A DNA stretch of 64,000 nucleotides from JAVJUV01 sp047314965 (GTDB taxonomy: Bacteria; Pseudomonadota; Alphaproteobacteria; Rhodobacterales; Rhodobacteraceae). The notes under the pieces were generated by a model. It had not been told where the DNA came from, did no database searches, and was given only the letters and a program-made list of their open reading frames with translations. The stretch's first letter is position 1. Each line of letters begins with the position of its first letter. The stretch spans positions 1 through 64,000 of the forward strand of contig NZ_JBLBVK010000051.1 of NCBI RefSeq assembly GCF_047314965.1, written 5' to 3'. This document shows, piece after piece, positions 52,558 through 60,514 of the stretch. The translations under genes and the position numbers were made by a program.

Positions 52558-52718
52558 GCTGCATCCTCTCTTGGAGCAGGGCGCGCAGCAAAGGAAATGC
52601 TTTAAAATTCATCATCGGCAGTTGGTTTCGCACAATATTCGATCAATGAAGCTGGATGACGCATCCAGATCGGGCGAAGTTCTGTGTCCTAAAAGGCCCC
52701 GGGCGCATGCTGAAGTTC

Positions 52719-52838
52719 AGCAGGGCGTCTAGGGTTCCGCCTCCTTCCTCCTCCCTGAGGGTCTGGTCCGAGAGACGTCGCCGAACTGGCAAATTCCATT
52801 CGGTACACGGCGGGAAAAAATCCCGGGAGAGCACTGCA
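52719..52838 (+). promoter_or_regulatory. Guanidine-I (ykkC) riboswitch aptamer
   Basis: The three conserved blocks of the ykkC RNA stand in order: CTAGGGTTCCG at 52729-52739, GGTCCGAGAGA at 52765-52775, and ACACGGCGGGA at 52805-52815 leading to CCCGGGAGAG at 52822-52831. Outer pairing GCAG (52720-52723) with CTGC (52834-52837) closes P1. Guanidine-I riboswitches turn on exporters or guanidine-degrading genes when guanidinium is bound. The next gene, 86 bases on, starts a guanidine-type transporter/hydrolase operon, which agrees. The 52558-52718 stretch before it should hold the promoter; nothing specific was recognised. Confidence 0.95.
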
Positions 52839-52863
52839 TTTGGGGATACGGCCGACCTCTCCA

Positions 52864-52916
52864 GTTCCGCCTCGGCCCCCCATATTCCCGGCAAGGCGGA
52901 ACGCCGCACAAGGGGG
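52864..52916 (+). promoter_or_regulatory. Probable riboswitch expression platform
   Basis: A perfect 9-bp stem (GTTCCGCCT 52864-52872 with AGGCGGAAC 52894-52902) has a loop containing CCCCCC (52876-52881). The ribosome site GGGGG is at 52912-52916, 7 bases before the ATG, and could pair with that C-run. No T-run follows, so control of translation start is more likely than termination. Pairing partners are proposed by eye. Confidence 0.55.
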
Positions 52917-52923
52917 TAATCCC

Positions 52924-53982
52924 ATGCAAGTTCTTCGTCACCTCGCCGCAGGTGTGGCCGCGCTTTCAATCGGCGTAGCGGCCCCTGCCCTCGCACAGGA
53001 AAAGACCGAGTTCCGTGTCGCATGGTCGATCTATGTCGGCTGGATGCCCTGGGGCTATCTGGAAGAGTCGGGCATCATGGACAAATGGGCCGACAAATAC
53101 GGCATCGACGTCGAGATCGTGCAGATCAACGACTACGTCGAATCCATTAACCAGTACACCGCAGGCGCATTCGACGGCGTTTCGGCCACGAACATGGACA
53201 CCCTGTCCATCCCCTCGGGTGGCGGCGTCGACACAACCGCCTTGATCGTCGGCGACTTCTCGAACGGCAATGACGCCGTCATCCTTAAGGGCGACGGGGC
53301 GCTGGCGGATCTGGCTGGCAAGCCGGTGAACTTGGTCGAGCTGTCGGTGTCGCACTACCTGCTGGCCCGCGCGCTCGACAGCGTCGGACTGAAGGAAAGC
53401 GATCTTGCCAGCGTCATCAATACATCGGATGCCGACATGATCGCCGCCTTCGCGACCGATGACGTCGAGGCCGTCGTGACCTGGAACCCGCTGGTCTCGA
53501 CCATCCTGGAAGACCCCAGCGCCAACAAGCTTTTCGACAGCTCCAACATTCCCGGCGAGATCATCGATCTGATGGTGGTAAACACCGAAACGCTCGAAGC
53601 GAACCCCGATTTCGGCAAGGCGCTGGTGGGTGCATGGTACGAGGTTATGGGGCTCATGGCCGCCGGTGACGAGGAAGTACTGACGGCGATGGCCATTGCG
53701 TCCGGAACCGATCTCGACGGCTACAAGGCGCAACTTGCCTCGACCGAGATGTTCTATGCTCCCGCGGATGCGGTCGACTTCACCGAAGGTGCCGAATTGC
53801 CGGCGACCATGGTGAATGTGGCCGAATTCCTGTTCGACAAAGGCATTCTGGGCGAAGGCGCACCATCGGCCGACTTCGTAGGTGTGGCCTATCCCGACGG
53901 CTCGACGACGGGCGACCCGAACAACGTGAAGTTCCGCTTCGATACGACCTACATGCAGATGGCCGCAGACGGCGCGCTCTGA
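52924..53982 (+). CDS. Guanidine/urea-type ABC transporter substrate-binding protein
   Basis: A 352-residue NitT/TauT-type periplasmic binding protein with signal peptide 1-25 (VAAPALAQ). The mature start (EFRVAWSIYVGWMPWGYLEE) is that of the binding proteins linked to urea carboxylase and guanidine hydrolase operons. The aromatic W-x-x-Y-VGWMPWGY stretch may contact the cation. First gene after the guanidine-I riboswitch, hence guanidinium is the likely ligand. Confidence 0.9.
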   Translation: MQVLRHLAAGVAALSIGVAAPALAQEKTEFRVAWSIYVGWMPWGYLEESGIMDKWADKYGIDVEIVQINDYVESINQYTAGAFDGVSATNMDTLSIPSGGGVDTTALIVGDFSNGNDAVILKGDGALADLAGKPVNLVELSVSHYLLARALDSVGLKESDLASVINTSDADMIAAFATDDVEAVVTWNPLVSTILEDPSANKLFDSSNIPGEIIDLMVVNTETLEANPDFGKALVGAWYEVMGLMAAGDEEVLTAMAIASGTDLDGYKAQLASTEMFYAPADAVDFTEGAELPATMVNVAEFLFDKGILGEGAPSADFVGVAYPDGSTTGDPNNVKFRFDTTYMQMAADGAL

Positions 53983-54007
53983 TCCTGCATCCCGAGGGGG
54001 CGGCTCC

Positions 54008-54820
54008 ATGCGGCTGATCAACCGGCATCCAAGCGCCGTGGTGCGGGCGGCGCTTGTCGCCCTGCCCTTCCTGGCGGTCTTTCTGGCCTATGCGATCGGC
54101 TCGGAAATCCGGCTTGCGGCGAACCCGCAGGACAAACTCCTGCCCGCCCCCTCGACCATCGCCGCCACGGCAGAGCGATTGTTCACCGAACCAGACCGAC
54201 GGTCGGAGAAGATACTGCTCTGGCACGACACGGCCGCCAGTCTGATGCGGCTTGCGCTGGGTGTCGGGATCTCGGCCGCACTGGCCACGGTGATCGGTCT
54301 CCTGATCGGGCTGCTGCCCCATGTCCGCGCAACGCTCGCCGGATTCGTGGCGGTTGTCTCGATGATCCCGCCGCTGGCGGTTCTGCCGATCCTCTTCATC
54401 GTCTTCGGACTGGGAGAGACCTCGAAGGTCGTGCTTATCGTGGTCGGCATCCTGCCTTTCCTAATTCGGGACCTTTCGGCTCGGGTGATGGAAATCCCGC
54501 GCGAGATGATCGTAAAGGCCGAGACCCTCGGCGCCTCCTCCCCCGTGATCGCCCTGCGCGTCGCCCTGCCGCAACTTCTGCCCCGACTGATCCAGGCGAT
54601 ACGCCTCTCGCTCGGACCCGCCTGGCTGTTCCTTATCGCGGCCGAGGCCATTGCCGCCGAACAGGGGCTTGGCTATCGCATCTTCCTTGTCCGACGCTTC
54701 CTCGCGATGGACGTGATCCTGACCTATGTGCTCTGGATCACGCTTCTGGCCTTCCTGATGGACCTGGCGCTCCGCTGGCTGTCGCGTCGCCTGTTCCCCT
54801 GGACGGAGGCAAGCCTGTGA
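54008..54820 (+). CDS. Guanidine/urea-type ABC transporter permease
   Basis: A 270-residue NitT/TauT-family permease with about six helices and the EAA-like loop KAETLGASSPVIALRVALPQ. It starts 25 bases after the binding-protein gene and overlaps the ATPase gene by 4 bases (GTGA). Part of the riboswitch-controlled operon. Confidence 0.9.
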   Translation: MRLINRHPSAVVRAALVALPFLAVFLAYAIGSEIRLAANPQDKLLPAPSTIAATAERLFTEPDRRSEKILLWHDTAASLMRLALGVGISAALATVIGLLIGLLPHVRATLAGFVAVVSMIPPLAVLPILFIVFGLGETSKVVLIVVGILPFLIRDLSARVMEIPREMIVKAETLGASSPVIALRVALPQLLPRLIQAIRLSLGPAWLFLIAAEAIAAEQGLGYRIFLVRRFLAMDVILTYVLWITLLAFLMDLALRWLSRRLFPWTEASL

Positions 54821-55584
54821 GCTTCGTCACCGCCGAGAATATATTCCAGTCCTACGGGAACCGCCCAATTCTGGAGCGTGTGAATGTCACCGTCCAGGAA
54901 GGCGAGTTCATCTCGATCGTCGGCGCATCGGGATGCGGAAAGTCCACATTCCTGCGGCTTCTTCTGGCACAGGAACGTCCGACCAAAGGCGAGATTCGCG
55001 TCGCCGGCGCCGAACCCGCGCAAGAGCCGGGCCTGGATCGGGGCGTCGTCTTCCAGCGTTACTCGGTCTTTCCCCACATGACCGTGCGCGAAAACATCGT
55101 GGCCGGTGAAAGTTTCCGCACCCGCTGGGGTGGCTTTGGCGGGGCAGAAAAGCGCGAGGCGCGCCAACGCGCCGACCAAACGCTTGCCCGCATCGGCCTC
55201 GACCACGTGGCCGATCAGTATCCGGCAACACTGTCGGGCGGCATGCAGCAGCGGCTGGCCATCGGGCAGGCTCTAACCGCAAAGCCACGAATCCTGCTTC
55301 TGGACGAGCCCTTCGGCGCACTTGACCCGGGCACCCGGCTGGCAATGCACGACTTCCTGTCAGAGTTGCGCGCCGAGACCGGCATGACGGTCTTCATGGT
55401 TACCCACGATCTGGCCGAAGGCTTCAAGCTTGGCGACCGCGTCCTGGTCTTCGACAAGCCGCGTTGGGATCCCACGGACCCCAACGCCTATGGCGCCACC
55501 ATCACCTACGATTTCGATGCCCGCGACGGCGGCATCCCGTTCCAGCGTATCATGGAGGAAACGCATGTTCTTCGCCCCACCTGA
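54817..55584 (+). CDS. Guanidine/urea-type ABC transporter ATP-binding protein
   Basis: A 255-residue SsuB/TauB-type ATPase. Walker A GASGCGKST, signature LSGGMQQRLAIGQA, Walker B RILLLDEPFGALD and switch His in MVTHDLAEGF are present. A C-terminal extension of about 40 residues (KPRWDPTDPNAYGATITYDF) is characteristic of the urea-carboxylase/guanidine-linked subgroup. The start is GTG 54817; the 3' end overlaps the guanidinase gene by 20 bases. Confidence 0.9.
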   Translation: MSFVTAENIFQSYGNRPILERVNVTVQEGEFISIVGASGCGKSTFLRLLLAQERPTKGEIRVAGAEPAQEPGLDRGVVFQRYSVFPHMTVRENIVAGESFRTRWGGFGGAEKREARQRADQTLARIGLDHVADQYPATLSGGMQQRLAIGQALTAKPRILLLDEPFGALDPGTRLAMHDFLSELRAETGMTVFMVTHDLAEGFKLGDRVLVFDKPRWDPTDPNAYGATITYDFDARDGGIPFQRIMEETHVLRPT

Positions 55585-56809
55585 CCGCACGCGGTCGCAC
55601 CACCCGAAAGATCAGCTGCGCGATGAACGCCGCAATCACCACCCCGACCTCACCAAGCTGCAGGGCTGGCGCGCGATGAGGGCCGAAGCCGATCTGCCCG
55701 AGGGACGCTGGGATGAGGAGCGCCGCTGGGCGCTGCGCATGGGCCTGACCGGCGCGGACTCGATCGAAGACAAGTCGATCCCCACCTTCGCACGCGGAGA
55801 ACTGCCCCATTACGCCGGCATCAACACCTTCCTGAAAGCGCCCTATGCCGAGGACGTGACCGAGGTAAAGGACTATGACGCCACCGTTCTCGGCATCCCG
55901 TTCGACGGCGGTACCACCTACCGTCCCGGCACGCGGTTCGGACCGCAGGGCGTGCGCAAGATCAGCGCGCTCTACACGCCCTACAACTACGAGATGGGCG
56001 TCGATCTGCGCGAGCAGATGACGCTTTGCGACGCCGGCGACGTCTTCACGATCCCCGCCAACATCGAGAAAAGCTTCGACCAGATCAGCCGCGCGGTCTC
56101 CCATGTGTTCAGTTCCGGCTCCCTGCCGATCATGATCGGCGGCGACCATTCCATCGGCTTTCCTTGCGTGCGCGGGATCGCCGAGTGTACATCGAAGAAG
56201 ATCGGTATCGTCCATTTCGACCGCCACGCGGACATCCAGGAAAAGGATCTCGACGAGCGGATGCACACGACGCCCTGGTTCCATTCGACGAACCTGCCGA
56301 ACGTCCCCGCGAAGAACCTCGTTCAGGTCGGTATCGGCGGCTGGCAGGTCCCGCGCGAGGCGGTGAAGGTGGCGCGCGAGCGTGAAACCAACATCATTAC
56401 CATGTCCGACATGGAACGCATGGGCATCGACAAGACCGCCGAGATGGCGCTGGAGATGGCCTGGGACGGCGTGGACATGGTCTATATGTCCTTCGACATC
56501 GACAGCATCGATTGCGGGTTCGTCCCCGGCACTGGCTGGCCCGAGCCGGGTGGCTTCCTGCCGCGCGAGGCCCTGGCCCTGGCGTCCAAGGTCGCCGCCG
56601 AAGGTATCTGCGGAATGGAACTGGTCGAGGTTTCTCCGCCTTACGACACCTCCGACATCACCGCCCTGATGGGCACACGAGTGATCGTCGATGTCCTCGG
56701 TTCACTCGTGGCCTCGGGCAATCTCGGCAAGCACAAGGCCCATATCGACAAGCCCGTCACGATCCCGCATGGCGAATTCGAGGGAAAGAGGTGGTCCAAT
56801 GCCACATGA
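55565..56809 (+). CDS. gdmH: Guanidinase (Ni-dependent guanidine hydrolase), ureohydrolase family
   Basis: A 414-residue arginase/agmatinase-fold enzyme, proposed to split guanidine into urea and ammonia. Metal ligands: His195 (GGDHS), Asp219, His221 and Asp223 (FDRHAD), Asp311 and Asp313 (SFDIDSID). FDRHAD replaces the usual DAHxD of agmatinase. Together with PGTGWPEPGG and the N-terminal extension of about 100 residues (NHHPDLTKLQGWR) it matches the GdmH/Sll1077 type. ATG 55565 follows GGAGG. Riboswitch, transporter and the following His-rich gene all support the assignment over agmatinase. Metal and substrate are inferred. Confidence 0.88.
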   Translation: MFFAPPDRTRSHHPKDQLRDERRNHHPDLTKLQGWRAMRAEADLPEGRWDEERRWALRMGLTGADSIEDKSIPTFARGELPHYAGINTFLKAPYAEDVTEVKDYDATVLGIPFDGGTTYRPGTRFGPQGVRKISALYTPYNYEMGVDLREQMTLCDAGDVFTIPANIEKSFDQISRAVSHVFSSGSLPIMIGGDHSIGFPCVRGIAECTSKKIGIVHFDRHADIQEKDLDERMHTTPWFHSTNLPNVPAKNLVQVGIGGWQVPREAVKVARERETNIITMSDMERMGIDKTAEMALEMAWDGVDMVYMSFDIDSIDCGFVPGTGWPEPGGFLPREALALASKVAAEGICGMELVEVSPPYDTSDITALMGTRVIVDVLGSLVASGNLGKHKAHIDKPVTIPHGEFEGKRWSNAT

Positions 56810-57242
56810 CATCGTGAACGGCCACATCGGCCACCACCATCACCACCCGCACGATCACAACCACAGCCACGACCCGGATCACCTGCACAGCCATCTCAAG
56901 CCCGAAGATGAAGCCGCTGAATTGCAGGTGCTCGCCACGCAGTTCATCGACGGCTTCGTCCATGCCGCCGACAAAACGGCCTACCTTCGTCTCGCAGGCG
57001 TACCCTTCGAGAAACCGGGCAAAGGCGGCGAGACAGCGCTGAAGCTGGTGGATGTCGAACTGAAAACCGACTGGCAGGTCGGAACCGCCTCACCTTCCTT
57101 CGGGTCGCGTGAACTCAGTCATCTTCCCTACCCCGGATCGATGGTCCAGGAACGGACGAACATGTCGCTGGTCTATGTATCGATGGACGCGAAGGAAACC
57201 GTCGATATCCGCAACTTCATCGCGGAACGCCAACACACTTAA
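56799..57242 (+). CDS. His-rich protein, putative nickel chaperone for guanidinase
   Basis: A 147-residue cytosolic protein whose first 32 residues hold 14 His in an Asp/Asn-spaced pattern (HHHHHPHDHNHSHDPDHLHS), like the metal-storage tails of HypB and UreE. The rest (about 38-147) is a soluble domain I do not recognise, with TQFIDGFVHAADKTAYLRLA and RTNMSLVYVSMDAKETVDIR. There is no P-loop, so it is not HypB. It overlaps the guanidinase gene by 11 bases and ends the operon, just where Synechocystis has HypA/HypB-like maturation factors. A role in Ni2+ delivery is inference. Confidence 0.75.
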   Translation: MPHDIVNGHIGHHHHHPHDHNHSHDPDHLHSHLKPEDEAAELQVLATQFIDGFVHAADKTAYLRLAGVPFEKPGKGGETALKLVDVELKTDWQVGTASPSFGSRELSHLPYPGSMVQERTNMSLVYVSMDAKETVDIRNFIAERQHT

Positions 57243-57272
57243 GCAGCGTTCACCCTGCCAGACACAACAAGG

Positions 57273-57305
57273 CCACGACCGTGTCCCGTGGGATCACGGT
57301 CGTGG
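57273..57305 (+). terminator. Terminator of the guanidine operon
   Basis: A perfect 11-bp stem (CCACGACCGTG with its complement) around an 11-base loop, 30 bases past the His-rich gene, followed by TAAATG. The remainder of 57243-57497 shows nothing else. Confidence 0.6.
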
Positions 57306-57497
57306 TAAATGTGCCAGCCGCCAGGTCAATTCTGCCGGCTGTTCCGCGCCGTGCCTGCGCCCGGCAGCGAAACCGGCCGCGCGATCAGTCATAGAGATCG
57401 GCGGGGAACGGCGATGAACCATAGACCGAAAATGCTAGGCGCTTGCGCCTTGGGCGGAAGGGCGCCTAAGGTCCGGCAGGATAAGGGAGATCGAGCG

Positions 57498-59201
57498 ATG
57501 ACGGCTGGCAATACACGCAACACGATGACTGGCGCAGAGGCGATGGTCCGCATGCTCGAGGCCCACGGCGTCCGCCATATCTTCGGCCTTTGCGGCGACA
57601 CATCGCTTCCCTTTTATGATGCGCTCTATCAGCTTGATCACAACATCGACCACATCCTCACCCGTGACGAACGCTCGGCGGCTTACATGGCCGATGGGTA
57701 CGCCCGCGTCACCGGCAGGCCTGGTATTTGCGAAGGGCCCTCGGGCGGCGGCGCAACCTACATCCTCCCGGGTCTGGTCGAGGCAAACGAAAGCTCGATC
57801 CCGGTCCTTGCCATCACGTCGGATGTCGGCACCCGCTCCAAAGGCCACTACCCGCTAACCGAGCTTGATCAGGAAGGGCTGATGCGCCCTCTGACCAAGT
57901 TCAACGCCGTCATCCAGCATGCCGACGCGATTCCGGACACGGTTCGCACAGCGTTCCGGAAGATGACAACCGGTCGACCCGGATCGGCGCATCTGGGCCT
58001 TCCCATCGATGTCCAGCGCGGTCAGGCCGACCCGGATACGATCTGGGCGGATCCAAAGCACCAGACATTTCCCGCCTACCCCGCCGGTCCCGACCCGGAG
58101 GTCATCGCGGCAGCGGTCGACGCCATTCTGTCCGCAAGGTTCCCCGTGATCATTGTCGGTGGCGGTGTGATCCTGTCTCGCGGCGAAGCCGACTTCCGAT
58201 CCCTCGTGGAAACTCTCGATATTGCGGTCGCCACGACGATTTCCGGTCAGGGCACCATCCCTGAGACGCACCCGAACTGCATCGGCGTCGTCGGATCGAA
58301 CGGCGGCTTACCGGAGACGCGGGAAATCGTGCAGGCGGCCGACCTCGTCGTTTTCATCGGCTGCAGGGCCGGTTCCGTCACCACGGAACTCTGGCGCTAT
58401 CCAGCCAAGGGCACCCGGATCGTCCACATCGACAGTGACCCGGAAGTGATCGGCGCCTCCTATCGCACCGAAGTCGGCGTCGTCTCGGATGCCCGCCTCG
58501 CGCTTCAGGCCATAGAGACAGAACTCGCAGGAAGAGCCGACCGCAAGACCTTTGGCGGCGCAAAGGCGATAGAAGACCCGAAGTCGCGGAAATGGGCGGC
58601 CTTCGATCATCTCGCCAACAGCGACGATGCCCCGATCCGGCCGGAGCGCACGATTGCCACGCTTCGCCGTCTGCTGGATGATGATGCGATTGTCGTCGGA
58701 GATCCGGGTACACCCTGTCCCTACATCTCTGCTTTTTACGAGCTTCGGACGACGGGCCGCTCGCTCTGGTCCAACCGTGCGCATGGCGCACTCGGTTATG
58801 CAATGTCCGCGTCGGTGGGCGCTGCGGTGGGCGCGCCGGGCCGAAAGGTCGTCTCGTTGATGGGCGACGGCAGCTTCGGCTTTACCTGCGGCGAACTCGA
58901 GACCGTGGCGCGCCTTGGCCTGCCGATCACGTTCATTGTCTTCTCGAACTCGGTGTACGGCTGGATCAAGGCGGGCCAGAAGACGGCGTTCGGCGGCCGG
59001 TATTTCTCGGTGGACTTCGACCGGACCGACCATGCTGCGGTCGCCGAGGCTTTTGGCGTGAAGGCCTGGAAGGTGACGAACCCCGATGATCTGAACGCCG
59101 CGCTCAAGGCAGCCATCGACCATCCCGGCCCCTCGCTGGTCGACATCATCAGCCAGCCGCTCAACGAAGCCAAAGCACCCGTCAGCGAGTGGATCGCGTA
59201 A
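57498..59201 (+). CDS. Thiamine-pyrophosphate-dependent enzyme (acetolactate synthase-like)
   Basis: A 567-residue TPP enzyme with the three usual domains. The N-terminal pyrimidine-binding part has the catalytic Glu in TRDERSAAYMADGYAR. A central Rossmann-like domain contains FIGCRAGSV. The C-terminal diphosphate-binding part has MGDGSFGFTCGELETVARLG and the Mg/TPP Asn in FSNSVYGW. It cannot be assigned among acetolactate synthase, benzoylformate decarboxylase-like, oxalyl- or sulfoacetaldehyde-type enzymes. ATG 57498 has AAGGGAGA upstream. Separated from the guanidine operon by a terminator. Confidence 0.85.
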   Translation: MTAGNTRNTMTGAEAMVRMLEAHGVRHIFGLCGDTSLPFYDALYQLDHNIDHILTRDERSAAYMADGYARVTGRPGICEGPSGGGATYILPGLVEANESSIPVLAITSDVGTRSKGHYPLTELDQEGLMRPLTKFNAVIQHADAIPDTVRTAFRKMTTGRPGSAHLGLPIDVQRGQADPDTIWADPKHQTFPAYPAGPDPEVIAAAVDAILSARFPVIIVGGGVILSRGEADFRSLVETLDIAVATTISGQGTIPETHPNCIGVVGSNGGLPETREIVQAADLVVFIGCRAGSVTTELWRYPAKGTRIVHIDSDPEVIGASYRTEVGVVSDARLALQAIETELAGRADRKTFGGAKAIEDPKSRKWAAFDHLANSDDAPIRPERTIATLRRLLDDDAIVVGDPGTPCPYISAFYELRTTGRSLWSNRAHGALGYAMSASVGAAVGAPGRKVVSLMGDGSFGFTCGELETVARLGLPITFIVFSNSVYGWIKAGQKTAFGGRYFSVDFDRTDHAAVAEAFGVKAWKVTNPDDLNAALKAAIDHPGPSLVDIISQPLNEAKAPVSEWIA

Positions 59202-59349
59202 AGACGCGTATCGCCTGAACTCACGGCGGCGGTTTGCTCGAATTGCGCGGTCATCGGCTATGGGACGGGCTGTGCCCGACAACTTGCCATACGTTTTGCC
59301 GACGCCTTGCCGACGTTACGCAGACCCCGATCCATTGCAATTTGATTAT

Positions 59350-59426
59350 TGGTCGGAGTGAGAGGATTCGAACCTCCGACCCCTGCCTCCCGAAGACAGT
59401 GCTCTACCAGGCTGAGCTACACTCCG
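59350..59426 (-). tRNA. tRNA-Pro (CGG)
   Basis: A 77-nt cloverleaf with acceptor CGGAGTG/CACTCCG, D-arm AGCTCAGCCTGGTAGAGC, anticodon loop TTCGGGA (anticodon CGG), T-arm GGTTCGAATCC and an encoded CCA. Confidence 0.97.
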
Positions 59427-59440
59427 ACCGTCCGCGCGGA

Positions 59441-60445
59441 TTACTTGGCTTCGCGGTGTTTTGCAAGGGCTTCATGTCCGGGAAGCACACGGTCGGACCT
59501 AGCTCGCAGCATGGCCGCAATGCTGGGTGTCGCTGGCGTCTCCGATCGCGATCTTGCGCGCGTTACCGGACGGTTCTCGGACCGCCCGGAGAGCGTTTCC
59601 CTCAATACAACGTAGATTCCGGAAAGAATGATAATTGTCGCGCCAACCCAGGTGAAGAGGTCGGGAAACTCGTCGAAAAGGAAAAACCCGAACAAGGCTG
59701 CCCAGAGAATCTGCGAATACTGCATTGGTGCCACGATAGCCGCATCGCCCCGGCGGTAGGCCGCAATCATCAATGCGCCCCCCATGAAGCCCAGCGCTGA
59801 CATCACTGCCAGCAAGCCAAAATGTTCAACGGGCATGGGCTTGTAAACAAAAGGCATTGCTGCCCCCATCAGGACGAAATTCGCCATCATCGGATACAGC
59901 ATCAGCACCGCGGTTCTCTCGTCGTTCCCGATCTTGCGAGTGATGACCGAAACAAGTGCGCTACCTGTCGCCGCTACAATCGCCGCGATGTGACCCAAAG
60001 AAATCTCCGTTGTGCCAGGCCGCAGAACGATCAGAACGCCGATGAGTCCAAGCACGACTGCGCTCCAGCGATGAATGCCGACGCGTTCACCAAGAATCGG
60101 AATGGACAGGACGGTGATCAGAAGGGGTGCAGCAAATAAAAACGCATAGACCTGAGCCAAGGGAAGCACAGTGAAGGAATAAAAAGCGGCTGCGCCCGTC
60201 ACTACGCCCGCACCGGTGCGGGCGGCAACCCACCAGGGGTGAACGGGAAGTAACGTGCTTGCCTGCCGGTCCCGCATCAGCATCAAGGTCACCAACGGAA
60301 AACCAAGAAGCACGCTGAAGAATAGAATCTGAAACGGCATATACGTGCCGCCCAGATGCTTGATGACGGCATCATGGCTCGCAAATACGGCGAAGCTTGT
60401 CAGCGAAAAGAGAACGCCGGAAAGATTTGATCGTTCAATATGCAT
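59441..60445 (-). CDS. EamA-family (DMT) transporter
   Basis: A 334-residue drug/metabolite-type transporter with ten helices in two EamA repeats (about 10-140 and 150-290). The C-terminus is a charged tail of about 45 residues ending AKHREAK. Motifs of the family include LGERVGIHRWSAVVLGLIGV and LFDEFPDLFTWVGATII. Substrate unknown. It ends 15 bases before the tRNA gene and is preceded 69 bases upstream by leuB on the same strand. Confidence 0.88.
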   Translation of the reverse strand: MHIERSNLSGVLFSLTSFAVFASHDAVIKHLGGTYMPFQILFFSVLLGFPLVTLMLMRDRQASTLLPVHPWWVAARTGAGVVTGAAAFYSFTVLPLAQVYAFLFAAPLLITVLSIPILGERVGIHRWSAVVLGLIGVLIVLRPGTTEISLGHIAAIVAATGSALVSVITRKIGNDERTAVLMLYPMMANFVLMGAAMPFVYKPMPVEHFGLLAVMSALGFMGGALMIAAYRRGDAAIVAPMQYSQILWAALFGFFLFDEFPDLFTWVGATIIILSGIYVVLRETLSGRSENRPVTRARSRSETPATPSIAAMLRARSDRVLPGHEALAKHREAK

Positions 60446-60514
60446 TTGCGAGCGGACTGGAAGCGCGGCGCAACAAAACGCCGCGCTGCACCTGCTGTCA
60501 ACCCGCGAACTGCC

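Noticed and set aside
55565..56809. Agmatinase as the name for the ureohydrolase
   Set aside because: FDRHAD, PGTGWPEPGG and the long N-terminal extension, together with the guanidine-I riboswitch and guanidine-type transporter, fit guanidinase better. No arginine decarboxylase is nearby.
56829..56897. Poly-His stretch as a cloning-tag artefact
   Set aside because: The His residues are spaced by Asp, Asn, Ser, Pro and Leu, lie inside a coupled operon and resemble natural nickel-storage tails.
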